Positions 50,970-63,570 are shown, numbered from the stretch's first letter. The stretch is DNA of 64,000 nt from Rosa chinensis (GCF_002994745.2 NC_037091.1:6162001-6226000), one strand, 5' to 3'. Notes: a model not told the origin generated them from the sequence alone. Program-made: numbers and translations.

Positions 50970-53834
50970 TTATGAGCTAGAAGACCTCTTGTTATTCTTT
51001 GCAAAGAAAACTGCAGCAGAATTGTCGCAATAGATAGGCATCGGTCTTTCTATGGTTGGAACAACCTGAGTGCAGCGAATAAGATCTCTTAACCAAACTG
51101 CATGAGTAGTGGCATGACTCAATGCAATAAATTCAGATTGCATGGTAGATAAGGTAGCCTCAGTTTGCTTTGAACTACTCCATGATATTGCTCCACCAGC
51201 CATGAGGAAAACAAAACCAGAAGTAGACTTCAAGTCATCCTTATCACCTGCATGATCTGAGTCAGAATACCCAACCACATCTAATGATTCACCTTTCCTG
51301 TACACTAGCTTGTAGTCTCTAGTTTTCTTCAGGTATCTCAAAACTTTCTTCCCCGCTGTCCAATGAATCTCTCCTGGATTAACTTGATACCTACCAAGCA
51401 TACTAACAGCAAAAGCTATATCCGGGCGAGTACAAACCTGGGCATACATCAAACTTCCTACGAGTGAAGCGTACGGCTTGTTCTTCATGGCATTCTTCTC
51501 AAAATCATTCTTCGGACACTGTGACTTATTGAATTTGTCACCTTTGCTCATAGGTAAATCTCCACCAGCACAATTTTCCATTGAAAAACGCCTTAGCACC
51601 TTTGTCTATGTAACTTTCTTGAGAAATTCCCAGCAGGCCCCGTTTTCTATCTCTTGTGATCTTGATTCCCAACACAAAAGATGCTTCCCCCAAGTCCTTC
51701 ATCTCAAAAGACTTGGAAAAGAATGCTTTAGTCTCTAAGAGTAGTTTCATATCTGTACTAGCCAATAAAATGTCGTCAACGTACAGTACCAAGACAATAA
51801 ACTTGCTCCCACATACCTTAAAGTAAATGCATTCATCTAGAGAATTCTCCACAAAACCATTTTCAGTTACAACTGAATCAAACTTCAAGTACCACTGCCT
51901 TGAAGCTTGCTTCAAGCCATAAATTGACCTTTTGAGCCTACAAACCATGTGCTCACTTCCTTGTTCCTCAAAACCTTGTGGCTGCTTCATATAAATTTCT
52001 TCTTCCAACTCTCCGTTAAGGAAAGCTGTCTTAACATCCATCTGATGTAGCTCCATATCATAATGAGCTACTAATGCCATAATCATCCGAAATGCATCTT
52101 TGGTTGAAACCGGTGAAAAAGTTTCATGGTAGTCTACTCCTTCTCTTTGAGTAAAACCCTTTGCCACCAACCTGGCTTTATACCTTTCTATTCTTCCATC
52201 CAAGTTCTTCTTTGTTTTGAAGACCCACTTGCACCCAATTGGCTTGACATTTGGGGCTGGTTCAACTAGCTCCCACACTTGATTATCTCTCATGGACTCT
52301 AACTCTGCATGCATTGCTTCTGTCCATAAAGCTGATTGGGAACTATTGATGGCTTGGTTATAAGTGATTGGATCATTCTCTTCGCCGATATCAAAATCGA
52401 CCTCTTGAAGATAGGTACTAAACTTTTCAGGTTCTACTTCTTGAAGAAATAGCACATAATCATCTGAAATTGCAAACTTACGAACTCTTTCAGACCTCCT
52501 TATTGGAACAGCTTCTGGTTGTGCTATGGCTACTTGATTAGGAGGAAGATCTTGGTGTTCAAAATCAATGGGATTCTCAACAATCTGATTATCAAGAACA
52601 GCAGGATCTTCTGGTGCTAAAGGGTATACTATGGCTGGAATGGCTGGAGCATTTGCTACTGGATTTTGAACAGCTTCTTCACCCTCTTCCTCCAAAATAA
52701 AATCCTGAACAGTAGATGGCATATTAGTCTCAAGAAACTTGGCTTTATTAGTTTCAATTATCCTAGTGGAGTGACTAGGACAATAAAACTTAAAACCTTT
52801 AGATTTATCAGGATAGCCAATAAAATGGCAAGTAATGGTTCTTGGATCTAGCTTTTTCTCTTCTGGATTGTAAGGACGAGCCTCTGCTGGACATCCCCAG
52901 GTACGAAAATGCATAAGACTCGGTTTTCGACCATTCCAGATTTCAAATGGTGTTTTATCAACGGCTTTGCTAGGTACACGGTTAGAAATATAATTCGCAG
53001 TCTTGAGTGCTTCACCCCACAAAAAAATTGGTAAACTGCTTCTGCTGATCATGATTCGGACCATGTTTAACAACGTACGATTTCTACATTCTCAACCCCA
53101 TTCTGTTCTGGTGTACCTGGTGTTGTGTATTGTGCAATGATTCCACATTCCTCCAAATATTTCGCAAACGGACCCTTATGTTGTCCTGCCTCATCATATT
53201 TGCCATAGTATTCTCCTCCTCTGTCGGATCGAACCACTTTAATGGATTTCTCCAACTGTTTTTCAACTTCAAGTTTGTAAATTTTAAATGCTTCGAGACT
53301 TTGAGATTTTTCAGAAAGTAGGTAGATATGACAATACCGTGAAAAATCATCAATGAAGGTTATAAAATACTTTTTGCCACAGATGGTATTGACATTAAAA
53401 GGACCACAAATATCTGAATGGATAAGTTCTAGTAGATTAGAACTACGTGTGGAACCTAACTTCCTGGAGTTTGTCATTTTGCCTTTTATGCAATCAACAC
53501 AGATTGCCATATCAGAAAAATCTAAGGCTGGAAGTATTCCAGACCTAACAAGCTGTTGAAGACGTCTTTTGGATATGTGTCCAAGACGTTTATGCCATAG
53601 AAAATAGGAATTTTCATTAATTAAGACTCTTTTGGAACCTATAGATTGCTCTATGAGATAAGAATCAACAAAATAAGAACACCTCAGACGCCACATGTCA
53701 TCTTGAAGATAAGCACTACCAACATAATTTGAATTAAGGAAAAACTTTATTTCTTCAGAAACAATAAAATTGAAACCATCCTTAACAAGTTTGACAGGGG
53801 AAATTAAATTCCTTCTCATCGAAGGAATAAACAA
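50970..53834 (-). pseudogene. Copia-E pol (integrase, reverse transcriptase, RNase H)
   Basis: Three frames in series: 53834-53067, 53073-51538 and 51599-50970. Integrase: HKRLGHISKRRLQQL (zinc-binding H..H), CVDCIKG, the DDE core with DICGPFNVN, FIDDFSRY and RSDRGGEY, then EQNG. The first frameshift falls just after EQNGV (about 53075-53095). Reverse transcriptase: [31 protein letters not shown], and YVDDILLAS near 51780. The second frameshift is near 51595. RNase H: GYSDSDHAGDKDDLKSTSG and SEFIAL. The lesions are few, in line with the low LTR divergence. Confidence 0.92.
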
Positions 53835-53849
53835 AACATCCTTTAAAAT

Positions 53850-54932
53850 CTAAACAAAACCAGATTCTAACTTAAGGTGAACAGTTCCTATGGCTTCAAC
53901 AGCAACTTTGACTCCATTCCCTACGAAAACTTTGACTTCATCTCTACTTGGAGTTCTCCGGTTTACGAAGCCCTGCAAGGAATTTGAGATGTGAATAGGA
54001 GAACCGGTGTCATACCACCAGGAATTTGAAGGAACAGAAATAAGATTTGACTCAATTATTGTAAAAACATGAGCCGAACCTAGACAAGGACCTAAGATAG
54101 TAAAAACACGATACATACCCTTCTTTTCTAGCCACGACTTATACTTAGCACAGTTTTTCTTCATGTGACCAGAATTTTTGCAAAAGAAGCATTTGAAAAC
54201 TGTTGTTTGTTTTGGCTTAAGGTTCTGAGATCCTTTGGATGAAGAGGAGTTCTGCTTTGGAGAAGCACTCTTGGCATGATAAGGTGGACGTTTGTAGGAT
54301 CCAGCAGCCTTCCCTTTATTGTTCCCTGACTGAATAACCAAGAGGACAGATTTCTCCTTCTCCTTTTTCAGCCTAGCTTCTTCTTGCACACAATGCGCAA
54401 TAAGCTCATCCACGTTCCACTTCTCCTTTTGAGTATTATAGCTTACCTTTAGTTGGCTATAGGCATCTGGAAGGGATTCAAGAGCAAAATGGACAAGGAA
54501 AGGATCAGGAATAGGAATTGCTAGGGCTGAAAGTTTCTTGCTCAGGTCAATCAGCTTCATAATATGCACCCTAACGCTTCCTTCTCCTTCAAACTGCGCC
54601 TTAGACAGTGCCATCATCAGGTTTCCTGTTTCTGCCTTTGAAGATTCCTGAAACTTCTGTCCTATGGCTGCCAGATAAGCTTTGGCATCATCAGTTTCTG
54701 CAATGCTACCTCGAACAGTCTCATTCATGTACTTTTTCATGAACAACAACGCCACCCTGTTAGATCTCTCCCATTTTTCGGCTTTCTGCTTCTGAGCATT
54801 AGTACTGGTCGGAGTAATCACAGGCTGATCCTCCCTTAAGGCTAAATCGAGATCCATAATTCCTAGGTTTATCATTACGTCATGCTTCCATCCCTTAAAG
54901 TTGGTTGCACTCAGAATTTCTATGGGTGTCAT
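53850..54932 (-). pseudogene. Copia-E gag and protease
   Basis: The frame probably starts at the Met at about 54932 (MTPIEILSATNFKGW). An upstream extension to 55043 is open but does not look like Gag. It has the Gag core (VHFALESLPDAYSQLKVSY), a canonical zinc knuckle CFFCKNSGHMKKNC and the protease active site WWYDTGSPIHISN. The frame is stopped by TAG at 53850-53852 in the protease C-terminal part, and the following codons (LKDVLFIPSMRRNLIS) continue in the same frame. Confidence 0.9.
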
Positions 54933-55561
54933 GAGCGCAGAAGAAACTGTAAAGTAAAACATGTAATAGGCCTTAAGCAAAAATTGCCAAACTACATACC
55001 AATTCCTGAGCATTTTGTTCCTGCAAGTTGATGTATAATACATACATACGATTTCTGATTACATCCAATACACAATCAAGACATTGAAGTTGAAAAATAA
55101 ATGCTAACCTCATTCAGTTCCTTAAATTTCATGACAGAAGCATGAAGCGTGGATGGATATAAGCATGAAAACAGCAAAAAAAGACATGATATGGGCTCCC
55201 AGCGATAGTGTGTGAATAACCCATTGCTTGATTTGAGTAAATAAGAAGCATAAACACCAAAAGAAAAGAAACCCCCAAAACTGGGTTTGTGAAAACCCAA
55301 AATGTGCAGCGGAAGAATGGGGATGAACGGGATGAATCATATTGATTCCAATAAAACAAAACGCACCGTTTGAAATAAAAAAACACAGGCCCCATTTTTA
55401 TTTTATTGTAATTTCCAAATTTCCCTATGTTTTGTTTATGCAAAATCCCTAGTGGGAGATAGAAAGAGGGAGAGAAAGATAACACTTCTTTTATTTTTTA
55501 TTAGGAACAACCGAAAAGCTTTAACCGATCTCTATATATGCAGGGTGGCTCTGATACCACT

Positions 55562-56061
55562 TGTCAGATCATAAAAATAAAAATAAACATTTCATAATCT
55601 GCATAGAGATAGAGATACAAGTACAAAACATTTTGAATGACTATAAATGTTCATAGATAGAATGAATACCTATGGAGTCCATCGTCTTCAAGCAAGGATT
55701 CGGTAAGACAAAGTCTTCTGTTCTCTCCAACAGTGATTTGTTCTATCTCTCAATGGGGTGAGATTACTTGTGAACCGGTAGTATTGGGAGAACAGGGACC
55801 TTGACTTATATAGGTGCCATGTGATAGAACCCACCCATCAAAGAGAATTTATCACTTACCATATGCACCTCCTTAGTGGTTAAGTCACTTGATTTCATAT
55901 CCTTTAAGACATATTATTAGGCTCATAATCTATAACATCAATCACAACATTATAGCCACTGATTTACTGCATATATGATCCTTTGATTTAATTGAAAGAC
56001 ATCACATATAATTATTGTGTAAACTTTATTATTAGATGATATGTCCAATTGGGTTCTTACA
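55562..56061 (-). repeat. Copia-E 5' LTR
   Basis: 500 bp, partner of 49690-50188. It is preceded in RNA sense by nothing but target DNA and followed by the Met-type primer site. Confidence 0.95.
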
Positions 56062-56857
56062 TTATACTCTGTGGCTCCTTGGCAAAGGAACGTCCAACAG
56101 GCGCTTTGGATCAATTATGCCACCATACCGTTCAATGGATTATGGTAGCTTCTAATTTGCAGCCATCCACCTTTGCTGTTCATTGCGCGCTATTCTAGTT
56201 AATTTGTTTCATGAGTTGTCCGTACTTGGAAATGTTAAGCAGCACAATTGTTCTGTTGTTCATGATCTTCAACGTCTCTTTTGCTTCAGTTCATTGGTTT
56301 CTTTTGCCTTTTATTTGTTCATGTTTAACTCTGCAGAAAATTTTAAGAACTTTCTTTTTACTTGATGTAGAGAAATTTCCTTACTTTTAAGGCCTAATTT
56401 CCAATTAGAGGGTGTGCAGACCATTAAGACATGCTATTACCGATTTTAATTAGTTGCAAATTAGAGGGTGCAGAAGACCACTAATAAATTACTTCTACTT
56501 ATTTAGAACTCTTGTTGAGGCCTAAAGACAGCAAGCACTAGCTAGGAGGAAGAGAAATGCAAGATAATATCCAAGCTGAGAGCTGACAAACCACCATTCA
56601 TGACAATTTAGGTGAAAATATTAAAATACATTGCAGACCATGCAATCCTTCAGGATTTCTTACAATGCACTCTATACGAAGCTAAATAAAACCGTTAATA
56701 TTCTTCTTCATCGTAGTTGTTGTTTCTACTCAAGAGTCTTGACATCAATTTTCATAAACTGCAATATGGGATCAAAAGACGTGGGAATAGCTATCAACTT
56801 CATGCACCTATATAAGGCCAGTTTGACTAGATAGGAGGAAGAACCTCAAAAAAGAGT
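56062..56857. other. PI-to-RRM spacer; no gene
   Basis: Diverged copy of the spacer at 10380-11089 and 59090-59870. Confidence 0.65.
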
Positions 56858-57077
56858 CTACCATTCATCTGCAACTTGAATGTGATAACGGTGTGCCAAA
56901 CGCAATTAGCAGTTCCATCTGTTATCAAGCATTTATCATTTCATATTTCTCATGATTCTCCTTGAGTGATCCTCGCTGCCTCTGCAAGCTTCTCTTCATC
57001 CTCCAACTGTTGATTGAGCGCAGTCAGCTTCAAGAGCATTATCCTTGGCGAGCTGCTTCAATTTATTCGCCACTTCA
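56858..57077 (-). pseudogene. C-terminal fragment of the RRM gene, fused to an inhibitor tail
   Basis: The minus strand matches the RRM C-terminal part but has indels (for example near 56900 and 56975). At 57077/57078 the RRM sequence CACTTCAA meets the inhibitor sequence ACCAGGGTCCCTACG, exactly as at 8060/8061. Nonfunctional. Confidence 0.85.
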
Positions 57078-57640
57078 ACCAGGGTCCCTACGTACCGTTG
57101 GTTGAATTTCTGTTTAGGACTTTCAAGGTTACTAAAATTAAATAAGGAGTTGTACTGATTGAAGAAGAATCGTTTGGGAAAGTTCACAGTATTTAAATCT
57201 AGTTTTAGGAACTTCCATTCCATCATGAAAGATACCTATGTTATCGGCACTTGAAAGATAAGTAAGCCTTTCATTTTCTAGCTTGTTAATTGTAGAAATT
57301 AATTAAGCCTTCAACCTGCTTTTAATACTGTTAATTGTTTCTCATTTTAACTGGTAATTCAGGCCAGCTCCACTTGTTTGATCAAGTTGATAGAATCTTG
57401 GAGAATTTGTACCATATAGAAGTCTCAAACTTGGGGCACATCTCCTTTAGTTAAACATGGATGACGCATCTTTCATTAACTGCTTCCTTTATTACCTGGG
57501 CAAGTGGTATTTTTTTCCTTTCATGCACCCAGAGTTTTGTTCCAATGGGTTTCGTAGGGAGAATGTTTTGATGAGGGTACGGTGCTCCTACTATCATGCA
57601 CTCCTTGATCTGATCAAATGGACTTCTTCTAGCCAAAATA
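57078..57640 (+). pseudogene. 3' end and flank of a PI-3-like gene
   Basis: It starts in the inhibitor C-terminal codons and continues as the PI-3-type downstream flank. The core inhibitor is missing. Shared with 8061-8780. Confidence 0.75.
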
Positions 57641-58163
57641 ATAAGTCTTAATTAAACAAATCAAATCAACTAATGAATGAGAATCTAGCAATTTCTTTTG
57701 AACAATTCCTATCAACAAAGTACGTCTGTACGTAGTACAATAAGATTTGTTGATAAGCTTACAGAAAACTGATAGGCTTCTCTGTATTCCTAATTGACCA
57801 GGTATATTTTTCTTCATTTTTATATCACGAATTTGTTGATAAGCTTACATAAAACTGATAGACTTCTCTGTATTCCTAATTGACCAGGTATATTTTTCTT
57901 CATTTTTATATCACGAAACTACTATTCTCCATTTTGCTTCTGCATACGTGCAAGGATTACCAACGTCTAAAAGTAAACAGCCCTGTTCAAGGATTACCAA
58001 TGTTATTATTATAAGATCGGAATAGTTAATAATCACCGACCACAACTTGTTCACTGATCCACTATAAATATGAATCTTTCCTTCCTTCCAATACACCACA
58101 AACATATTCCAAGACAGATATTCATTATCAGAGAGTAAAAGCCTAGATTGAAAGAAAGCAAAG
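57641..58163 (+). promoter_or_regulatory. Promoter of PI-5 with duplicated W-box segment
   Basis: An 86-bp segment is tandemly duplicated (57745-57830 and 57831-57916). Each copy has a TTGACC core (57794-57799, 57880-57885). TATA is TATAAATA at 58063-58070, about 95 bp before the ATG. Confidence 0.7.
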
Positions 58164-58475
58164 ATGTCTGATCAATGCGAAGGTAATGTATGCTTGATCT
58201 GGTTCCTTTGATTCTTTAATTATAAAGTAATTGATGCGAGTACTAATTTTTTATGAGTCCTTATATAAAATATATATGCAGGTAAGGATTCATGGCCTGA
58301 ACTGTTGGGAGCTCAAGGAACAGTTGCGAAGGCAACAATTGAGAGAGAAAACTCTTTAGTCGAGGCAGTGATTGTGCTTGAAGGATCATTTGTCACTCAA
58401 GATTTCAGGTGTGATAGGGTTCGTGTTTGGGTCAATACAGATGGCATTGTTACCAGGGTCCCTGTCATTGGGTAA
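58164..58475 (+). CDS. PI-5, potato inhibitor I family serine-protease inhibitor
   Basis: Exons 58164-58182 and 58282-58475 give 70 aa. The 99-bp GT-AG intron is in the conserved position. It is close to PI-1, with KDSWPELLG, loop VTQDFRCDRVRVWVN (44-58) and ending TRVPVIG. P1-P1' by alignment is Gln46-Asp47. Arg28 in ERENS replaces Ser of the paralogues, and Asn58 replaces Asp after the loop strand. Cys5 and Cys50 are kept. The frame is intact and the promoter has a TATA box and two W-box cores. It is adjacent to the only RRM copy with a full upstream region, so this unit may be the most complete in the window. Confidence 0.92.
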
Positions 58476-59870
58476 TTGATCGGTCGTTGATAATAATGGT
58501 TACTAGCTAGTCTCTTACATACATGTGAAGAAAATCATATGAAATAATACTGAAATAATGAAATAATGAGTTATATTTCCATGTAATATTCATTGTATTA
58601 AACAGTATGTAGTTTGTTTTTCTTTCAGTTTATTCTTACTGAATCTACATAAATAAAGAATTATTTGCCTTTTCTTCTCTAAATATTCTTGTCTCTGATG
58701 ATCAATTACAAATGTGGTTGGGGTTTTCTTTCATTACACCATACATAGGAATCTAGGCTTTCAATGAATGTTATTAAACAGATAAAAATTAATCAATTTT
58801 TGACAAGCAAAATGACCAAACAGATAAAGATAATCTGGAGAACAAAACTAAAACGATCACATCTTACCAAATTTTTCCTTGTTTAACAAACTACATCGTG
58901 AAATACAGCAACACAGAAGAAACTTCTTACTTTGAAAAGAAATATTGGTAGAGGTGAGTTCTTTTCTTATTTGGGTTTAGACTTTGCTTTGTGTCAATCA
59001 ATTCCGTATACAAAATGACCCAAGAAATAGTTCGTTTGCACGAGCAAGAAACCGATAAATATAGTTATGTGTGTCTTTGATTACACAACATTACTCTGCG
59101 ACTCCTTGGCAAAGGAACATCCAACAGGCGCTTTGGATTCATTGTGCCACCGTAGTTCAATGGATACTGGTAGCTTCTACTTGTGCAGCAGGCGCTTTGG
59201 ATTTATTCCACCTTTCGCTGTTCATTTTAGACTCGCTAAATGATTCTAGTTTGTTTCATGAGTTATCCATACTTGGAAATGTTAGGCAGCAAAATTATTC
59301 TGTTGTTCATGATCTTCAACGTCTCATTTGCTCCAGTTGACTGGTTTCTTTTTCCCTTTGTTCATGTTTTACTTGATGTAGAGAAATTTCCATACCTTTT
59401 ATGGCGTAAATTGCCGATCAGAGGGTGCACAGACCATTAAGAAATGCTATATATGACAGATTTTAATTGCAAATTAAAGGATTCAGAAGACCACTAATAA
59501 ATTACTTACATAGAACTCTTGTTTAGGCCTAAAGACAGTAAGCACAACTAGGAAGAGAAATGAAAGATTTTCAAGCTGAGAGCTAGAGGCAGGCCAACAC
59601 TGATGCTAATATTAGGTAAAAGTGTCGAAATGCATTGCAGACCATGAAATCCTTCTGGATTTCTTACAATGTACTCTATATGAAGCTAAATAAAACAGTT
59701 AATATGCTTCTTCGTCTTGGTTGTTGTTTCTACTCAAGAAGTCTCGACTCTTGACATCAAATTTCAGAAACTGCAATATTGGATCAAAAGACTTGGGAAT
59801 TACTATCAACTTCATACACCTATATAAGGTCAGGTTTGACTAGACAGGAGGAAGAACCTAAATAAAGAGT
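58476..59870. other. PI-5 3' flank and PI-to-RRM spacer; no gene
   Basis: Paralogous to 9601-11089. A small local duplication of GCAGGCGCTTTGGAT is visible near 59124 and 59187. The RRM-B 3' UTR occupies the right end. Confidence 0.65.
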
Positions 59871-60467
59871 CTACCATTCATCTGCAACTGGAATGTGATA
59901 ATGCTGTGCCAAACGCCTAGCAGTTCCATCTGTTATCACACTATTTATCATTTCATACTTCTCATGATTCGCCTTGAGGGCTCCTTGCTGCCTCTCTGCA
60001 AGCTTCTCTTCATCCTCCAACTGTTGATTGAGCGCAATGTCAACTTCAAGAGCATGATCCTTAGCAAGCTGCTTCAATTTATTTGCCACTTCAAAGTCAG
60101 GATCCTTTGTCTCCACCCAACGGAACTCTATCTTTCTACCAGGCTTTGCAGGACGATCCTCAAACATCTCCGGTTTCGCTTCACGTGCCCTCACAGGCCT
60201 TGGAATTCCACCAACCATAAAAGGCCTGTGAGATATTTCTGAGACAATGGCATTAGCCTGCCTCGGGTTCTCCATCTCCACCAACGCAGAAACGGGGATG
60301 TTCTTTGTTTCCAAGTAATTTGGAATGAATTGAACATTTTTAACTGTCCCGAACTGAGAGATAGCTTTTCTGACAACCGGTTCAGTAACCTGTGGAGAGA
60401 GGTTATCAAGGTAAACAGTTCGTCTGACCTTTTCCTCAAATGCAGAGTACTCTGCTTCTGAAGCCAT
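59871..60467 (-). CDS. RRM-B, 198-aa RRM protein (EDM3/AIPP1-like)
   Basis: Intact minus-strand frame of 198 codons in one coding exon. RRM at about 16-90 with RNP2 VYLDNL (18-23), the consensus form, and a degenerate RNP1 around 56-65. The C-terminal half has RKIEFRWVETKDPDFEVANK (about 111-130), a charged helix and a conserved tail. The length fits the full small-RRM family. The family link to EDM3/AIPP1, RNA-binding partners in heterochromatin-associated transcript processing, is from memory. This copy keeps the RNP2 Asn, a 5' UTR intron of about 2.0 kb and a first noncoding exon near 62484-62560, so it is the likely functional parent of RRM-A. Confidence 0.85.
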   Translation of the reverse strand: MASEAEYSAFEEKVRRTVYLDNLSPQVTEPVVRKAISQFGTVKNVQFIPNYLETKNIPVSALVEMENPRQANAIVSEISHRPFMVGGIPRPVRAREAKPEMFEDRPAKPGRKIEFRWVETKDPDFEVANKLKQLAKDHALEVDIALNQQLEDEEKLAERQQGALKANHEKYEMINSVITDGTARRLAQHYHIPVADEW

Positions 60468-60488
60468 ATTCCAACAGCAAGTAAAAAT

Positions 60489-62483
60489 CTAACATGAAAC
60501 AGAGTTCAACAGTTAGCCAAAACATTTCAAATTCTGGTATAATTCCTATTCAAGCAAAGAATTAAAGAAAATAGGAATCATAACAAAACCCCAGAAAGTG
60601 CAGATTCATCATAGAACACCTAATCTTTGAATGAAATAAGTAATCCACAAAGCTTAACATATTAAGGCTCCCAACCCTAATGCAGCATTAACATAGCATT
60701 AGCCAAAAGATTGTAGTCCTCATTCTAGACGTTACTGTTATTTTTTACAACCTCATTTAGATGAAGTTATTGTTTATTGACCTGCATCACACAAATCCCC
60801 ACTGGTTTCAGTTCAGACCAGAACAGATCTGGATTGACAAAAATTTCAAAGCTAAGATATCAACTTTTAGAATGTGCCCCATCTCAGATTGCATGCCAAT
60901 AATATCAACAAGTGATCTGATAGCAATAGTAAATATCAACTCATCAGTTCAAGCAGATACAGTAGATACATGCTAAATGCAAAGACTCACATTTTGAATG
61001 GGATGGGGGGAAATAATAATAATCAAATGGCACGTCAATGTCGATGACAAAAGGAAAACTAACACACAACACCTACAAGAATATCATCAACAAGTGTTTA
61101 AAGAAAGCACAAATTAAGAAGTCTAGCGTCTATCAATGTGAATACGAAAACAGACTTGATATCCAACAAGTTAAGGAACTTTTAACAATCAAATGTCACC
61201 GTGATAACTAACCCATTAATTGAGTACATTCAGATCTGTGCATTCCAATTGCAAACTTCCTTAATTGTTGAATGGGGTTCAATGTACAGTTTAAAACTTC
61301 TAACTGATGTGTTTTTAATGAATAAAAGAAGGCCATATTGTTTCTCTATCTTACGAGCATATTGGACAAGCCATAAGTTATCTGACCAGCTGAAGATCCA
61401 CCTCAGACCATCCAAGAGAAACCTTTCATATCTTATGCAATAGTAGACATGTTTCACATCAGTGTCTTATCAAAGATATTAATTTCTAAGACCCAAAAGC
61501 ATAAGATTTACCTCCCAAATTTCCTTTTAATCAAAAAGACAATGCTTGGACAAGAAAAACCATCTAATTATCCTTATTTAGTCATTGAATCAATTAAACT
61601 TCCAGTCCTACAAATAAGACATTACTATTTATTCCCCTCCAAGAGAACCATGTTCTGCCAGCATCGTTTGTGTTAACTAAGTGTAAATGGCCATCATCCT
61701 TTCACAAACCTCCTCCTCCCTTTTGTCAGGGCTCAGAATGAATTGTCAAAGACAAGACAGAGGCATCTTAACCAAAACTATGATAGTCATGGACTATTAT
61801 CCTCTCTAGTCTTGGACTATTAACCAAGAGAAACCTCGAGTACATTAGAGAATTGCAATAGAAGGCTCACGATTGTGGAGAAAAAAACGCACAAAGAAAC
61901 CTAGCCGATCTACAAATGAAGCAGGGTCACCACTAAAGACGATAGACGTGATTCTGGCCTAAATTTTGATGCAAAAACCACATCACATGCAGCACATAAT
62001 GGCTTTACTAATCTACTTAACTCCAGAATGTTCATCAAATAAAGTCTTGTTAGAGCAAATCATTAGATATAGTGAGATATAACAAAAGATGTATTCAACT
62101 CAAACAACCCACAGGTAAATCCGAGGAGACAATCACCAAAACAGAAACAATGTAGCCTAATCCACCCACATGTAAAAATAACTAACCAGGATACTATATG
62201 ATAGGCTTTAGCCTTACAAGTCACGACCTTTATTCTTATGCAACCTTCAGAAATGAGCTAAGAATCACAAATTCTTAGTATTTATAAAGTCATCTATGAA
62301 ATGGGGAAGCTTTATGGGCTAAGAGAAAAGAAAACCCAAGATTATTGGCAACTCAAGTTCTTCAAACCCCTCTTTTTAAGTACTCAACTTTCACCAAATT
62401 TAACCGAGGGAACTCTACAGAGACCAAAACCCAGATGCAATATGAGAAAACGAAGAAAACCCTCATTTTACTTTTGAACATAC
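60489..62483 (-). other. 5' UTR intron of RRM-B
   Basis: On minus the donor is CTCAGAG|GTATGT (exon end at 62484) and the acceptor is TTTCATGTTAG (ending at 60489), 20-odd bases before the ATG. Parts of the intron recur at 2058-2338 and 35781-36673. Inferred from splice-site sequences only. Confidence 0.45.
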
Positions 62484-62560
62484 CTCTGAGGAACCCAGAA
62501 GAGAAGTGAAAGTTGACTCACCGAGTCGATATGTCGGAGGAAGAAGACTGAAACTGAACC
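62484..62560 (-). other. Probable 5' UTR exon and promoter region of RRM-B
   Basis: A pyrimidine-rich leader on the minus strand (TTCACTTCTCTTCTGGGTTC) precedes the GTATGT donor. The GC-richer region to about 62640 may hold the promoter. No TATA box is seen. Confidence 0.35.
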
Positions 62561-62610
62561 GGGTCTAATTCGAAGCCTTTCATTTACAACCGCGGGTTTT
62601 CGATAGGGGT

Positions 62611-62799
62611 TTGGATACTCTTAACCCGGCCCAACCCGAATTTCCTCAATCCACAAACTTTTTAGAAGCAATTTTGATGGAACAATTTCAATCACATTCA
62701 AAGCAATGTGAGATCAGAGTCAACCTCCTTCTGCTTCTCCGTGGACTCACCATCAACGGTGTCGATCAAATCGAGACCGTTGCGAGCGTGGTTACGTAA
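62611..62799 (+). CDS. Small ORF, unrecognised
   Basis: 62 codons divergent from RRM-B, with EIRVNLLLLLRGLTINGVDQ near the middle. Codon texture looks more gene-like than the surroundings, so it may be the first exon or a remnant of another gene. No splice or promoter evidence was found and I do not recognise the product. Confidence 0.25.
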   Translation: MDTLNPAQPEFPQSTNFLEAILMEQFQSHSKQCEIRVNLLLLLRGLTINGVDQIETVASVVT

Positions 62800-63570
62800 T
62801 CCACTATTAATCAGGCAAACACTGATATTGTCTTTAACTTAATCAATTATTAGCCGAAAGATTTTACTAAACGATCTCACTATAATTAATCATAGGCCAC
62901 AATCACTTTATATGTTGCATTTTTATTTTTTTTTATACAGAGTTTTTTCAATCTTCAACATTAATAATACCCATCACACCACCTTCCATCACAATGAGAC
63001 AAACCATACCACGAACGAAACTTGTTTATTAATGTTGAAAACCCTAATATACCATCCTATACATGTTTAAAACCCAAGAGCGAAATGTCTTTTGACAAAG
63101 AAATATCGCCCCCCGCCGTGATCACTCGAATTTCCCATGAGAACAAATGTGAACCCGACAAGGGGTTTCTTTTCGTTTTTAAAATATCTTGAATTTGAAA
63201 GCATAAGTAAACCCTCTTCCATTAAGATTTTCCGTTCCATATGTACTTAGTCCCCAAGTCGGCGCATAAGAAAACAGAAGGAAGATACTTGTAGCTTTCT
63301 TGTTCAAATGGTAATCGTTGGCGGCAAGAATAATATGCAATGGAGTAGAAATATTGTCAACAAAAGAATGGTAGCAGCTTGGTCGATCTGGTCAAAATTA
63401 TCAATATATTTCATGAATTTAGTCCTATAACGATTCAACACCATCCATCTATTAATTCGATCGTGAAAATATTTTCCCAGAAATATATTAATATATTGTA
63501 GTAGGAACGTGTTACTTGGGAGGTCAAGCCTCATGACTCAATTAATTAGATATATGTTGCTTAAATTTCT
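62800..63570. other. AT-rich intergenic DNA; no gene
   Basis: I see no conserved element shared with other units and no convincing frame. Confidence 0.45.

Larger units (their letters stand above)
49690..56061 (-). mobile_element. Copia-E, Ty1/copia retrotransposon (6.4 kb)
   Basis: LTRs at 49690-50188 (499 bp) and 55562-56061 (500 bp) differ by about 4 substitutions and 1 indel, the youngest pair here. Perfect target duplication TTATA (49685-49689, 56062-56066). The primer site is the standard initiator-Met type (TGGTATCAGAGC, plus-strand 55548-55559). Coding runs right to left with two in-frame stops and two frameshifts. Confidence 0.96.
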
